Source of the DNA: an uncultured Clostridia bacterium
GTDB taxonomy: Bacteria > Bacillota > Clostridia > TANB77 > CAG-508
DNA length: 64,000 nucleotides
NCBI GenBank assembly: GCA_934178555.1
Contig: CAKPQL010000004.1
Span: 28,467 to 92,466, forward strand
Direction: 5' to 3'
Shown here one piece after another: positions 9,141 to 17,805 of the stretch. The translations under genes and the position numbers were made by a program. The notes beneath the pieces were generated by a model. The model worked only from the letters and a program-made list of their open reading frames with translations. It was not told the DNA's origin and searched no databases. Positions within the stretch are counted from its first letter, which is position 1, and each line of letters opens with the position of its first letter.

Positions 9141-11282
9141 TTAGTATCTTCTATTTAATGTATTGTTTGCGAATCCACTTCTACCATATTGCTGACCTAT
9201 TAATGGATATACCATACTAGCTAATTCTTTCAATTTTGCATTAAATACCTTTGTATATTGTCTTAACGAAATATTGCAATTTACAAGTGCCTCTAAATAA
9301 GCTGAGTAATTTTGCACTTCAAATGGTATAGTTGTATATTTTATTCTTGTTCTATCAAACAATTCTGTCATGAATGACATAGATGGATCATTATAAAAAG
9401 CCATTCCACCAATTATTACCTTTGGTGATAATCCACCAACTCTTTGTTCTTTGTTTATTATTATTTTTATTTTTTGTTCATTTAATATATTTTTATTTTT
9501 TAACTCTCTTAAAAATGCCGTCAAAGGTTGAATTGTTAATACATCCATACTCTGTACTAAATATATTTCTTGTGAATTATAGAAATATTCTACTGGTGTA
9601 TCAAAATCGCAATCTATAAGTACTAATGAATAATTTTGTAATAATGTTGATAATATATTTTCTGCATCTTCAACATTTTGGTTTGTTCCAGGAACTGAGG
9701 TATATACTGTTAAATTCTTATTAACTTTTATGCCTTCTGGAATATTACTTCTTAAATTATTAATGCAATTTTCTGCAGTTTTTCTCAAATTCTCATCATT
9801 CTTTGTATATATATAATAAGCATTTCTACTTTGTGTCATATCTAATATTGCAGTAGAAATCCCCATTGATGAAAATAATTCTGCTAAATTATTTACTATA
9901 AATGAAGTTCCATTTTTTGTAGTACCTACGAAAGATACTATTTTTTTATCTCTAGTTAGTAAACTTGATAAATCAACATTTGAAGTATATTGTTGCTGAA
10001 TTATTGCATTATTATATTCTTCATTCATTCTTTGTTTTATATTACGATTTTGATTTATATTAGTTACTGGTGTAGCTACATCATCTTGTTCTAATTCGAA
10101 TAAATTAACAGATTCTTCTTGTGGTTGCTCCTGTTCTAGTTCAAACAAGTTTACTTCATCTTCTGCTTCTACAACTTTTTTAGGTCTACCTCTTCCTCTT
10201 TTTGGTGTTTCTGCTACCACTTCTGATTGCTGTATAGTTTTTTTAGGTCTGCCTCTTCCTCTTTTTGGTGTTTCAACAATTGTATCTTCCTCATTAATTT
10301 CTTTTGAAGGTTCTGTATCCTCTATTTTAACAGTTACTGGTGAAGGACCTTTTACCTTTGGAATTTCTGATGTTACTTTTTTTATTGGTTTTGATTCAAC
10401 TTCATTAGGTATTACTACCGGTTTTGTCATCCTATTAGAGTTTAATCTATTCTCTAACATATCTATTTTTATCTCATCTGGATTTACATTATCGCTTGCT
10501 GGTCTTACATCTTTAGATTTATAAATGTCCATTTTCTTTGGAACGTATTGTGTAGTATTCGGTTTTCTTTGTTTCACATTTTTTCCAGTGCTCATTACTA
10601 GTTCTTGGTACTTTGGAGATTCTGCCTCTAAAACAGCTTTTACTCCTACTGGTAAGAAGTTTATTATAATTTTTAATTGTGCATCATTATACTGTGAAAC
10701 AATATTATTGAAACTATCTACATATTTATCTGTGTTTCTTCCTAACTTTTTATAGTGAGATAATATATTTTGAATCTCTGTTTCACTAACATCATTCTCA
10801 TTTTCTGTTTGATAGTTAACATCATCTGAATCAATTTTATAGTATTGTTTAGCTTCTTTTTTAGTTCTTGGTCTTCTTATTAATTCACACACATTTTCAA
10901 TACTCTTATCTTGTCCTACAAGTGCACTATATACACCTATTCCGAAAAATTTGACAAGCATACTATCTCCAAAATTTCTTCTGTCTGTAGTAATTAATAT
11001 AATTTGAGTATCTTTACCTGTAGAATCTATCGCTTCGTCACTTATACTATCTAATTTTTCAAATATAAATTTATCTATTGTATCATAATTATTACTTGCA
11101 AACGGTTCTAAATCTTCACTTATAACTATTCTATCATAGCTTTTATCTTTTTGTAATTCTTTGATTATTGCATTAAAGTAATAAACATTTTTATATGAAA
11201 TTATTTCCTTATATTGTTTTTGGTATTCTTTAACTATTGATTCCGAAATGTTTTCATCACTAACTGCAAATAAAACTTTCAT
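9141..11282 (-). CDS. MinD/CpaE-like ATPase with an AT-hook-like linker
   Basis: A 713-residue protein in three parts. Residues 1-150 resemble a receiver-like domain as in CpaE/TadZ (MKVLFAVSD, RIVISEDLEP, IILITTD). The middle is a long charged linker with two copies of TPKRGRGRPKK and two copies of VNLFELEQ. Residues 440-700 form a MinD/ParA-type ATPase fold (KKIVSFVGTTKNGTSFIVNNLA, then LVLIDCDFD). The P-loop reads GTTKNGTS, lacking the classic GKGG signature lysine pattern, so ATP hydrolysis is uncertain. It is followed closely by the GAF/GGDEF-like gene and preceded 4 bases away by a small membrane protein, suggesting a membrane-linked positioning system. The function is unknown. Confidence 0.65.
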   Translation of the reverse strand: MKVLFAVSDENISESIVKEYQKQYKEIISYKNVYYFNAIIKELQKDKSYDRIVISEDLEPFASNNYDTIDKFIFEKLDSISDEAIDSTGKDTQIILITTDRRNFGDSMLVKFFGIGVYSALVGQDKSIENVCELIRRPRTKKEAKQYYKIDSDDVNYQTENENDVSETEIQNILSHYKKLGRNTDKYVDSFNNIVSQYNDAQLKIIINFLPVGVKAVLEAESPKYQELVMSTGKNVKQRKPNTTQYVPKKMDIYKSKDVRPASDNVNPDEIKIDMLENRLNSNRMTKPVVIPNEVESKPIKKVTSEIPKVKGPSPVTVKIEDTEPSKEINEEDTIVETPKRGRGRPKKTIQQSEVVAETPKRGRGRPKKVVEAEDEVNLFELEQEQPQEESVNLFELEQDDVATPVTNINQNRNIKQRMNEEYNNAIIQQQYTSNVDLSSLLTRDKKIVSFVGTTKNGTSFIVNNLAELFSSMGISTAILDMTQSRNAYYIYTKNDENLRKTAENCINNLRSNIPEGIKVNKNLTVYTSVPGTNQNVEDAENILSTLLQNYSLVLIDCDFDTPVEYFYNSQEIYLVQSMDVLTIQPLTAFLRELKNKNILNEQKIKIIINKEQRVGGLSPKVIIGGMAFYNDPSMSFMTELFDRTRIKYTTIPFEVQNYSAYLEALVNCNISLRQYTKVFNAKLKELASMVYPLIGQQYGRSGFANNTLNRRY
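10180..10275 (-). repeat. Tandem-like repeat encoding two RGRGRPKK motifs
   Basis: Two nearly identical stretches of about 35 bases start near 10180 and 10237, each encoding TPKRGRGRPKK. They differ by a silent change in a glycine codon. A second shorter repeat pair encodes VNLFELEQ just before (10090-10160). This looks like an internal duplication in the linker of the MinD-like gene. Confidence 0.75.
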
Positions 11283-11286
11283 TTGT

Positions 11287-11730
11287 TTAACCCCTCCAAC
11301 CTCTTACTACAATGGCAAAAATAAGTGGTAATATTTGGCATATAACCAATATTGTAATAAAAGTAATAACTAAATGTAAACCTCTATCTCTTAAATCCAA
11401 TTTTCTTATTCCTATAACATATTGAAATATCGCTCCCACAGCAATTCCTATAAAGCAAAGTGGTATACTGTATAATCTTACTTTATTTAATATATATGCT
11501 GTCATTCCGTAAGCCTCTGAACCATACAATTCAACATAATCTTCCATTTCTTTTTTTGTATGTTCTTTTACTTTTATAAGTTCTCCAGCAACTTGTTCGT
11601 CTATTACTCCATCCTCTGATGCTACTTGATTTTTACTTGTTGTATTAGTTGCAAAAACTTGTACTGTTCCAACTATTGTTATTATTAATAAAAACACTAT
11701 TGCAATTTTCTTTATTATATGTATTTTCAT
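11287..11730 (-). CDS. Small membrane protein of unknown function
   Basis: A 147-residue protein with an N-terminal signal or membrane segment (about 7-27), an exposed charged region (about 35-75) and two further membrane segments (about 88-108 and 118-140) joined by a charged loop (GIRKLDLRDRG). I do not recognise the family. It begins after a strong AAAGGAG site and lies 4 bases before the MinD-like ATPase gene. The two probably work together, perhaps with this protein as the membrane partner. Confidence 0.6.
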   Translation of the reverse strand: MKIHIIKKIAIVFLLIITIVGTVQVFATNTTSKNQVASEDGVIDEQVAGELIKVKEHTKKEMEDYVELYGSEAYGMTAYILNKVRLYSIPLCFIGIAVGAIFQYVIGIRKLDLRDRGLHLVITFITILVICQILPLIFAIVVRGWRG

Positions 11731-11890
11731 ACGGAAATACTCCTTTCACGAATTTATCCTAATATTTATAATCATACAATATAATTGGATAAATAGCAAT
11801 ATAAATATCGAACTTTTTTTCAAAAAATTACAAAAAAAACACAATTAGCATAGAATCTAATTATGTTTTCTTATAATATATTTTTTCTAT

Positions 11891-13417
11891 TTAAGTATTA
11901 TCCATTCCCTTTATCTTATTCTTTTCTTCATTAAATTCTGGAGGATTTTCACCCATATTAGGAGGCATTCCACCTGGTTGCATATCTCCTTTCTGTCCTT
12001 TTCCTCCATTCATATTCATATTTCCACCCATCATAAAAGTATTACCGCCTAAATTAGTTAATATTGATTCTGTTGTAAATTTTGTATTTTCTTCTCCATT
12101 ACTATAATTTGTTTTATCTAAATATAATCCATGAAAATTTTCTGTTTCACTTATTTCCCCACCAGTATATACAATATAATTTGTATCTGATTTAAAGTTC
12201 GGACTTGATATCAATAAACTTTGATATGTTTTTCCTAAATTAAATGTTATGACTTCATTACCAGCTTCATCTTGAATTCTTATATTTGAGTTTGCACCTA
12301 AATTTCCTAAAAGCACTACATGTTGAGTGCATTCACTCTGGGTAGGAGTACTATTTACCCCTCCTGCTGCAATTATTGTACCACCAGTTATTTGGCAAGT
12401 ATTATTATCAAAGTCTAGTCCACCCTCAGGTACATTTGCTCCTGTTGCAACTATAATTCCGCCATTTATACTAACATCTCCATTAGCATCAATTGCATCT
12501 CCATTTCTTGCATTGCAATATATTTTTCCTCCATTTATAACCATATTAGTTGAATTTAGTCCATCATCATTAGATTCAATTTCAATTAGCCCGTCATTTA
12601 TTGTAAGTAATGTTTTACTTTCAATTCCTTCTTCGCATTTTGAAATATTAAAAGTTCCATTATTTATAGTAACATTACCTGCTGCTGTTATCCCATCATC
12701 ATTACAAGCTAAATTAAATGTTCCTCCGTTTATTATAATTATTCCTTCACTTTCTATTGCATCGTTAGCTGTTTTTACTGTTATTAAACCTCCATCTAAT
12801 TGAAATCCATCATTTACATGTATTCCATCTACTAATGAACTCAATGTTATATTTCCATTTTCAATTATTATATCATCATCACTTGCAATTGCGTGCTTAT
12901 AATTTCCAACTACTTCTAAGTTTCCATCTCCCTTTATTTTTAACGTATCATTACTAAATAAAGTTGCTTTTGCATCAATATTATACTTTTCTCCATCTTC
13001 AATAATATTATCACCATACAAAACAATAATTGTTTTTTTGGCGTTAGTAATACAAACAGCTGGCCCATTACTATTTTTTATATTTATGCCATTCAAATTT
13101 AATATTACCTTTTGTTCTTCTTTTGTATTTACTTCTAGCATTCCATCTTTTAATTCACCAGAAATTGTGTATTCTCCTCCTGCAACTATTGTTACATTAC
13201 TTCCATTTACTTCAACCCCACTACCATCTACTTTAATATTACTTCCTAACTGTATTGTTGCTTTATTATTTGTTTCTAAATTATCGTCTGTTTTATCTAT
13301 TGTTGTAGCACTATTTGTAGCTGAATCTTTTCCTGTAAAAACAATAGTAATTATCACTATTATAATAATAGCAATCATTAATGCAGAAATTATTATTATG
13401 TTCTTTTTATTTTCCAT
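11891..13417 (-). CDS. Surface-anchored repeat protein (DUF4353, carbohydrate-binding-like)
   Basis: A 508-residue protein with an N-terminal membrane anchor (about 7-28) and a long stretch of right-handed beta-helix-like repeats built on INGG, NDGI and SNDDGL motifs (about 60-360). A methionine/glycine/proline-rich C-terminus follows (MMGGNMNMNGGK, MPPNMGENPPE). It fits the DUF4353 carbohydrate-binding-domain proteins often found with CotH, VTC-domain and DUF4956 genes, which is the context here: the DUF4956 and VTC genes lie directly upstream. A role at the cell or spore surface is inferred. No CotH kinase is in this window. Confidence 0.72.
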   Translation of the reverse strand: MENKKNIIIISALMIAIIIIVIITIVFTGKDSATNSATTIDKTDDNLETNNKATIQLGSNIKVDGSGVEVNGSNVTIVAGGEYTISGELKDGMLEVNTKEEQKVILNLNGINIKNSNGPAVCITNAKKTIIVLYGDNIIEDGEKYNIDAKATLFSNDTLKIKGDGNLEVVGNYKHAIASDDDIIIENGNITLSSLVDGIHVNDGFQLDGGLITVKTANDAIESEGIIIINGGTFNLACNDDGITAAGNVTINNGTFNISKCEEGIESKTLLTINDGLIEIESNDDGLNSTNMVINGGKIYCNARNGDAIDANGDVSINGGIIVATGANVPEGGLDFDNNTCQITGGTIIAAGGVNSTPTQSECTQHVVLLGNLGANSNIRIQDEAGNEVITFNLGKTYQSLLISSPNFKSDTNYIVYTGGEISETENFHGLYLDKTNYSNGEENTKFTTESILTNLGGNTFMMGGNMNMNGGKGQKGDMQPGGMPPNMGENPPEFNEEKNKIKGMDNT

Positions 13418-13466
13418 GGTAATATCCTCCTTTTTGTGAAAATTTTTTCAATTCATATATATTTTT

Positions 13467-14051
13467 CTACAATTCAATACTTTCTTGTGGAATTTTTTCT
13501 AAAACTACCTTTAAATTTCCATTTCTACAACGAATATCGTCTATAAATTCTTTTTGTTTTTCCACATCTATTAATTCAATTTTATACACTAATTCATACA
13601 TGCTCCCCATATTTACTGTTTTTGCTTTCTCAAATTCTATATTTTTTAAATATTTCTCAAATAAATCTTTAAAGCTTTCCGTATAATCTAAATCCTCTGG
13701 TATTGTTATTTTCAAATACATAGTTTTATTATTTTCTTTTCCAAGTTTATTTAAAATTATTAGTGCAAGTATTGCTATTATCGTAAAAGTTAATGCAAAA
13801 GTTATGTATCCCATAGCAGTTGCAAGACCAACCGCCATACATAAAAACACACTTATTAATTCTCTTGAACTTCCTGGTATACTTCTAAATCTAATTAAAC
13901 TAAATGCACCAACAATTGCTACAGACGTTCCTAAATTTCCATTTACCATTGTTATAATCACTTCTACTATTAATGGTAATATTGAAAGTGATATTACTTT
14001 GAAAAAGACACTGGATAAGTTTTTAATTGACTCAAAATTTTTACTAACCAT
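13467..14051 (-). CDS. DUF4956 membrane protein
   Basis: A 194-residue protein with three or four membrane segments in the first 105 residues and a cytosolic C-terminal domain. The stretch AIVGAFSLIRFRS is the hallmark of DUF4956 proteins, which occur beside VTC-domain polyphosphate polymerase genes. The chosen ATG at 14051 overlaps the end of the VTC gene by 58 bases and has no strong ribosome site, so translation may be coupled; a later start is possible. It is probably a membrane partner of the VTC-domain protein. Confidence 0.75.
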   Translation of the reverse strand: MVSKNFESIKNLSSVFFKVISLSILPLIVEVIITMVNGNLGTSVAIVGAFSLIRFRSIPGSSRELISVFLCMAVGLATAMGYITFALTFTIIAILALIILNKLGKENNKTMYLKITIPEDLDYTESFKDLFEKYLKNIEFEKAKTVNMGSMYELVYKIELIDVEKQKEFIDDIRCRNGNLKVVLEKIPQESIEL

Positions 14052-14653
14052 AATGGCATCGCACCATTTGTTTTTAATTCCATTAAGTGATAATTTTCTT
14101 TTAATAATTTTTCTCCATAATCTCCATTTTCTAATCTAACATTATATTCTCTACTTCGTATATTTTTATCAAATGTCATTCTAAACATTGCATCATTTTC
14201 GTCAAAATATGCCTCTCTATCATAAGCTATAAAAACCTTTTTATCTAATATATATTTTTTTAAAAAGTAATCTATTTCTTTTAATATTTGTGAGTCGTAT
14301 TTAGGTTCTATTTTATTTTCTATATAATCATACGCTTCTTGTAATGTTAATCGTATTCTTCTTTTATTTACATTTCCATCATATTTCTTTTTTATTTCTA
14401 GAAACACATTACTTTCTAATTTAGGCACACCGTAACTTCTAATTCTTATTTTTTCTTTATATATTGGCTTTTCTATAGATTTTCTAATAATTTCATTTGT
14501 TTTCGTATCATAATATATATTACATATTGTATGAAAGCCATATTTATCTCTTTTTACACTTTTAGGTAAATTTTCTATTAAGTATTCATATTGCTGTTGT
14601 GATAAAATATATTTTTGTTCTACTCTATTAAATACTAACTGCGTATTTCTCAC
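13994..14653 (-). CDS. VTC-domain (polyphosphate polymerase-like) protein
   Basis: A 219-residue soluble protein with the VTC tunnel-fold pattern: RVEQKYILS at the start, YYDTKTNEIIRKSIE, KIRIRSYG, FLEIKKKYDG and RRIRLT. In yeast this fold makes polyphosphate, and bacterial homologues travel with DUF4956 and CotH-type genes. I place the start at GTG 14653. A longer frame back to 14725 lacks a ribosome site, runs into a hairpin and contains an in-frame CGG. The GTG overlaps the stop (GTGA) of a six-codon ATG frame at 14670 that has its own GGCGGAG site, so it may be translationally coupled to that leader. Confidence 0.75.
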   Translation of the reverse strand: MRNTQLVFNRVEQKYILSQQQYEYLIENLPKSVKRDKYGFHTICNIYYDTKTNEIIRKSIEKPIYKEKIRIRSYGVPKLESNVFLEIKKKYDGNVNKRRIRLTLQEAYDYIENKIEPKYDSQILKEIDYFLKKYILDKKVFIAYDREAYFDENDAMFRMTFDKNIRSREYNVRLENGDYGEKLLKENYHLMELKTNGAMPLWLVKILSQLKTYPVSFSK

Positions 14654-14670
14654 CTCCTCGATGTAATCAT
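14650..14670 (-). other. Possible six-codon leader peptide before the VTC gene
   Basis: ATG at 14670, eight bases after GGCGGAG, encodes MITSRR and ends in TGA at 14652-14650. That stop overlaps the GTG of the VTC gene. Two AGG arginine codons come right before the stop. It could couple or regulate translation of the module, but chance is not excluded. Confidence 0.35.
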
Positions 14671-14723
14671 TATAAAATCTCCGCCTTAAATAATTCTTAA
14701 ATATAGAAATATTTTTAATATAC

Positions 14724-14764
14724 AAAAAAATCAGGAGTATAAATTTATACCTCTGATTTTTAAT
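14724..14764 (-). terminator. Hairpin with T-tract upstream of the VTC gene
   Basis: Arms TCAGGAGTATAAA and TTTATACCTCTGA (with a GA/AG mismatch) are flanked by runs of A and T, so it can terminate in either direction. It lies between the spoVG terminator and the VTC gene. It may isolate the two units or act as an attenuator in the VTC leader. Confidence 0.6.
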
Positions 14765-14867
14765 TATTAAATTTGCTTGGTATGCAAAAATATTATATAT
14801 TTATTATTAATACTATTAGTATTTTATAATGTAGCATAATTTACTTTATATAAAAATATATACAACA

Positions 14868-14893
14868 AAAAAAAGACACCATAAAGTGTCTTT
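14868..14893 (-). terminator. Intrinsic terminator of spoVG
   Basis: On the minus strand AAAGACAC, a loop and GTGTCTTT are followed by a run of T. It lies just behind the spoVG stop at 14907. Confidence 0.9.
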
Positions 14894-14906
14894 TTATATA
14901 TTAAAA

Positions 14907-15176
14907 TTATTCTGCTGTTTCACTTTCAGGAGCATCAAAAGCTTCTAATATAGCTTTTTGAATTTTTTCCCTTGTTTCAGCATTAATTGGATGAGCTATA
15001 TCCTTGAATTCTCCGTTTGGAGTTTTTCTGCTTGGCATAGCAATGAATAATCCATTTTGACTTTCTATAACTTTAATGTCATGAATTACGAATTCATTAT
15101 CAAATGTTACAGAAGCAACTGCTTTCATTCTGTTTTCAGAATTTACTTTTCTTAAACGTACATCTGTTATTTGCAT
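14907..15176 (-). CDS. spoVG: Septation/sporulation regulator SpoVG
   Basis: An 89-residue protein that matches SpoVG over its whole length: [39 protein letters not shown] and FKDIAHPIN. SpoVG is a small nucleic-acid-binding regulator that affects septation and sporulation. The start at 15176 follows GGAAGGCGGTG; an upstream extension to 15254 has no family support. It is transcribed from a sigma-H-type promoter at 15244-15272, as in Bacillus, and ends at a terminator. Confidence 0.96.
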   Translation of the reverse strand: MQITDVRLRKVNSENRMKAVASVTFDNEFVIHDIKVIESQNGLFIAMPSRKTPNGEFKDIAHPINAETREKIQKAILEAFDAPESETAE

Positions 15177-15243
15177 CTTTATGTGCACCGCCTTCCAAAG
15201 TTTTAATAAATTGTACATACTTATATTTTTATGTACATTTATA

Positions 15244-15272
15244 TTATTCGCCAAAAAAAACTTTTTTCCTTC
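15244..15272 (-). promoter_or_regulatory. Sigma-H-type promoter of spoVG
   Basis: Minus strand: GAAGGAAAA (-35, 15272-15264), 11-base spacer, GGCGAATAA (-10, 15252-15244). Both boxes match the sigma-H consensus RnAGGAwWW / RnnGAATww at every fixed position. It sits about 70 bases before the spoVG ATG. Confidence 0.85.
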
Positions 15273-15418
15273 TACTTTTTACAATTATTAATTATTTTTT
15301 TCTGTTTAACATTTTATTATAAATTTTAATATTATATAACAGTAGTACATTGTTTTGCATTATACAAATAAAAACTTCTGCTTTTCCCAAAAATTAGCAA
15401 AGTTTTTCTCTCTTATTA

Positions 15419-15447
15419 TTGAAAAAATATATAAATAAGTATATAAT
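15419..15447 (+). promoter_or_regulatory. Sigma-A promoter of murC
   Basis: TTGAAA (15419-15424), 17-base spacer, TATAAT (15442-15447), 30 bases before the murC ATG. The 300-base region between spoVG and murC holds this promoter, the divergent sigma-H promoter and otherwise AT-rich sequence. Confidence 0.85.
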
Positions 15448-15476
15448 ATTTGTTTGTAGAAAGGTGTTGTTACATT

Positions 15477-16865
15477 ATGGATATTTCAAGTTTAGAAAAT
15501 ATTATAAAATATAAACATATACATATGATAGGTATTGGTGGAGTTAGTATGAGCGGAATTGCCGAAATATTACATAATTGGGGTATAGTTATAACGGGCT
15601 CAGATGCTTCTCAAAGTGAAATAACAGATAAACTTCAAAGTAATGGAATTGCTGTTTTTATTGGCAGTAACCCAGAAATCGTTAAACAAGCAAATTTAGT
15701 TGTTTATTCTGCTGCTATAAAACAAGATGACCCAGAATTAGTTGCTGCTAGAGAAAATAATATTCCTATAGTAGAAAGAGGAGATTTTGTTGGATATATT
15801 ACTAAAATATATCACAATACTATTGGTATTTCTGGTACTCACGGAAAAACTACTACTACTTCTATGGTTTCACTTTGCTTTATTGAAGCTGGATTTGATC
15901 CTACAATTCAAGTAGGTGCTATTTTAAAACAAATAAACGGTAACTATAGAGTTGGAAATAGTGAATATTTTATTTTAGAAGCTTGCGAATATGTTGAGAG
16001 CTTTTTAAAATTCTCTACTAGAGCTGAAATAATTTTAAATATAGATAATGACCATTTAGATTATTTTAAAGATTTAGAGCATATAAAAAATGCATTTATT
16101 AAATATGTAAAAATTTTACCTAAAGATGGACTATTAATATTAAATGCTGATGATCCTAATTGCTTAGATTTACGTAATCATGCAATTGCTAGAAGTGTTA
16201 CCTATTCTCTAAACGATCCTAAAGCTAACTTCATTGCTAAAAATATAACATTTGACAATAATGGTTTTCCAAAATTTGATGTTTACCATAACAATTGCTA
16301 TTATGGGGAATTTAAGCTTTCAGTACCAGGAATTCATAATGTTGCAAATGCACTAGCATGTATTAGCTTATGCAATGAATACGGAATATCTCGTGCTTAT
16401 ATAAAATCTGCATTGTCAAAATTTACAGGAGCACATAGAAGATTTGAATATATTGGTACTTTTAACAATATAAATGTTTTTGATGATTATGCTCATCATC
16501 CTACAGAAATAATTGCTACTGCAAAAGCAATGAAGAATAAAAAATATAATGAATCTTGGATTATTTTCCAACCCCACACATATAGTAGAACATTAAATTT
16601 ATTAGACGATTTTGCTAAAGCTCTAGATTCATTTGATCATGTTATAGTTACAGATATATATGCTGCTAGAGAAAAAAATACATTTGGAATAACTTCAGAA
16701 ACTTTAGTAAATAGATTGAATTCACTTTACAATAAAAATGCTATCTATATTTCTGATTTTAACAATATTGCACGATACATTAAACAAAATTGCAAAGAAA
16801 ATGATATAGTTTTAACTGTAGGTGCAGGAACAGTTGAACAAGTTGGCAAATTAATTTGTGGATAA
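15477..16865 (+). CDS. murC: UDP-N-acetylmuramate--L-alanine ligase
   Basis: Adds L-alanine to UDP-MurNAc, the first amino-acid step of peptidoglycan synthesis in the cytoplasm. The 462 residues show the N-terminal Rossmann motif (MIGIGGVSMSGIAEIL), the ATP-binding loop (GTHGKTTTTS near 110), LEACEYVESF, NIDNDHLDYF and the C-terminal DDYAHHPTEI. The start is ATG 15477 after AAAGGTG; an earlier GTG-type extension to 15450 is not needed. It is a stand-alone plus-strand gene with its own promoter and terminator. Confidence 0.97.
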   Translation: MDISSLENIIKYKHIHMIGIGGVSMSGIAEILHNWGIVITGSDASQSEITDKLQSNGIAVFIGSNPEIVKQANLVVYSAAIKQDDPELVAARENNIPIVERGDFVGYITKIYHNTIGISGTHGKTTTTSMVSLCFIEAGFDPTIQVGAILKQINGNYRVGNSEYFILEACEYVESFLKFSTRAEIILNIDNDHLDYFKDLEHIKNAFIKYVKILPKDGLLILNADDPNCLDLRNHAIARSVTYSLNDPKANFIAKNITFDNNGFPKFDVYHNNCYYGEFKLSVPGIHNVANALACISLCNEYGISRAYIKSALSKFTGAHRRFEYIGTFNNINVFDDYAHHPTEIIATAKAMKNKKYNESWIIFQPHTYSRTLNLLDDFAKALDSFDHVIVTDIYAAREKNTFGITSETLVNRLNSLYNKNAIYISDFNNIARYIKQNCKENDIVLTVGAGTVEQVGKLICG

Positions 16866-16873
16866 TATGTTTT

Positions 16874-16907
16874 AAAAAGTGCGATTGCAAAATGCAATCG
16901 CACTTTT
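16874..16907. terminator. Bidirectional terminator between murC and sleB
   Basis: AAAAGTGCGATTGCA and TGCAATCGCACTTTT form a near-perfect stem with a tiny loop and T/A tracts on both sides. It serves the convergent murC and sleB genes. Confidence 0.92.
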
Positions 16908-16929
16908 ATTTTGATACACTATCATTTAA

Positions 16930-17631
16930 CTACTTACAAAATCTATGATTTCCAATTGTTACAGTCATAGGTCTTGACCATATCCATTTATTTGTTGCTG
17001 TATTAGGATTAAAATAATATATTGCTCCATATGAAGGATCCCAACCATTTAAAGCATCTTGGGCAGCTTTTATTGCTGTTGAGTTTGGTGACATATTAAT
17101 TTGACCATCGCTCACTACATCAAAAGCTCCCGATTGATATATTACTCCTGCAATAGTATTCGGAAATGACGAACTTTTTACTCTATTTAATACTACTGCA
17201 GCTACAGCTACTTGTCCTGAATATGGCTCTCCTCTTGCTTCTCCATATACTAATCTTGCTAATAAATTCAAATCAGTTGAATTATTACTAGTTGATGAAC
17301 TACCATTAGAAGAATTATATATTCCCATTGCGGCTAAAGTTTTTGAACCCGCTATTCCATCTACAGTTAAACCATTTTTACTCTGGAACCATTTAACTGC
17401 TGCTAGAGTTTGGCTACCATATATTCCATCTATATTTCCACTATAATACCCCCATCTTTTCAATTTTGTTTGTATTTGTATTACTTCGTTCCCTCTAGAG
17501 CCATATTTAGATAATGCATATGTTTCTTCCCTTAAGAAAATATTGTATGATAAATATGTTATTATTGCCAATATTAATAATATTGCCATTATTTTTTGCT
17601 GTTTCTCCATTGCTTTTATTTTTTTGAACAT
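16930..17631 (-). CDS. sleB: Cell-wall hydrolase SleB (spore cortex-lytic type)
   Basis: A 233-residue exported enzyme. A membrane anchor (about 13-31) is followed by a peptidoglycan-binding domain (GSRGNEVIQIQTKLKRWGYY to KTLAAMGI, about 40-100). A short Ser/Asn linker leads to a Hydrolase_2/SleB catalytic domain (LARLVYGEARGEPYSGQVAV to the end), with the catalytic glutamate expected in GEARGE. SleB is a lytic transglycosylase that degrades spore cortex during germination; a vegetative role is also possible. The start is ATG 17631 after AAGGTGG. That ribosome site can pair with CCACCTT about 45 bases upstream. Confidence 0.85.
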   Translation of the reverse strand: MFKKIKAMEKQQKIMAILLILAIITYLSYNIFLREETYALSKYGSRGNEVIQIQTKLKRWGYYSGNIDGIYGSQTLAAVKWFQSKNGLTVDGIAGSKTLAAMGIYNSSNGSSSTSNNSTDLNLLARLVYGEARGEPYSGQVAVAAVVLNRVKSSSFPNTIAGVIYQSGAFDVVSDGQINMSPNSTAIKAAQDALNGWDPSYGAIYYFNPNTATNKWIWSRPMTVTIGNHRFCK

Positions 17632-17637
17632 AAATAA

Positions 17638-17690
17638 AACCACCTTTTAAAAAATAGTTATTGTTTAATTTATTTTTTCCAAAGGTGGTT
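17638..17690 (-). promoter_or_regulatory. Long inverted repeat covering the sleB ribosome-binding site
   Basis: AACCACCTTTTAAAAAATA on the plus strand is matched by TATTTTTTCCAAAGGTGGTT about 30 bases on. In the minus-strand transcript the 3' arm contains the sleB Shine-Dalgarno (AAGGTGG). The hairpin could block translation, or end transcripts from the upstream nuclease gene because T-rich sequence follows. Confidence 0.55.
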
Positions 17691-17805
17691 ATTTTATGCA
17701 TTTTTTATTGAGCTTGCCACGCCAGAATTGGGTATCCATTGATTTTTATTTTTCCTTCTGTTTCATCATAATACAACAAATTTACAGCATAACAAATATT
17801 AACAG

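Noticed and set aside
12327..13439. Plus-strand frames opposite the DUF4353 gene
   Set aside because: Hydrophobic, repetitive mirror of the beta-repeat gene; no start signal.
14681..14683. In-frame CGG in the longest reading frame of the VTC gene
   Set aside because: It lies upstream of the likely start, in the ribosome-site region of the short leader frame, and family similarity begins only after codon 24.
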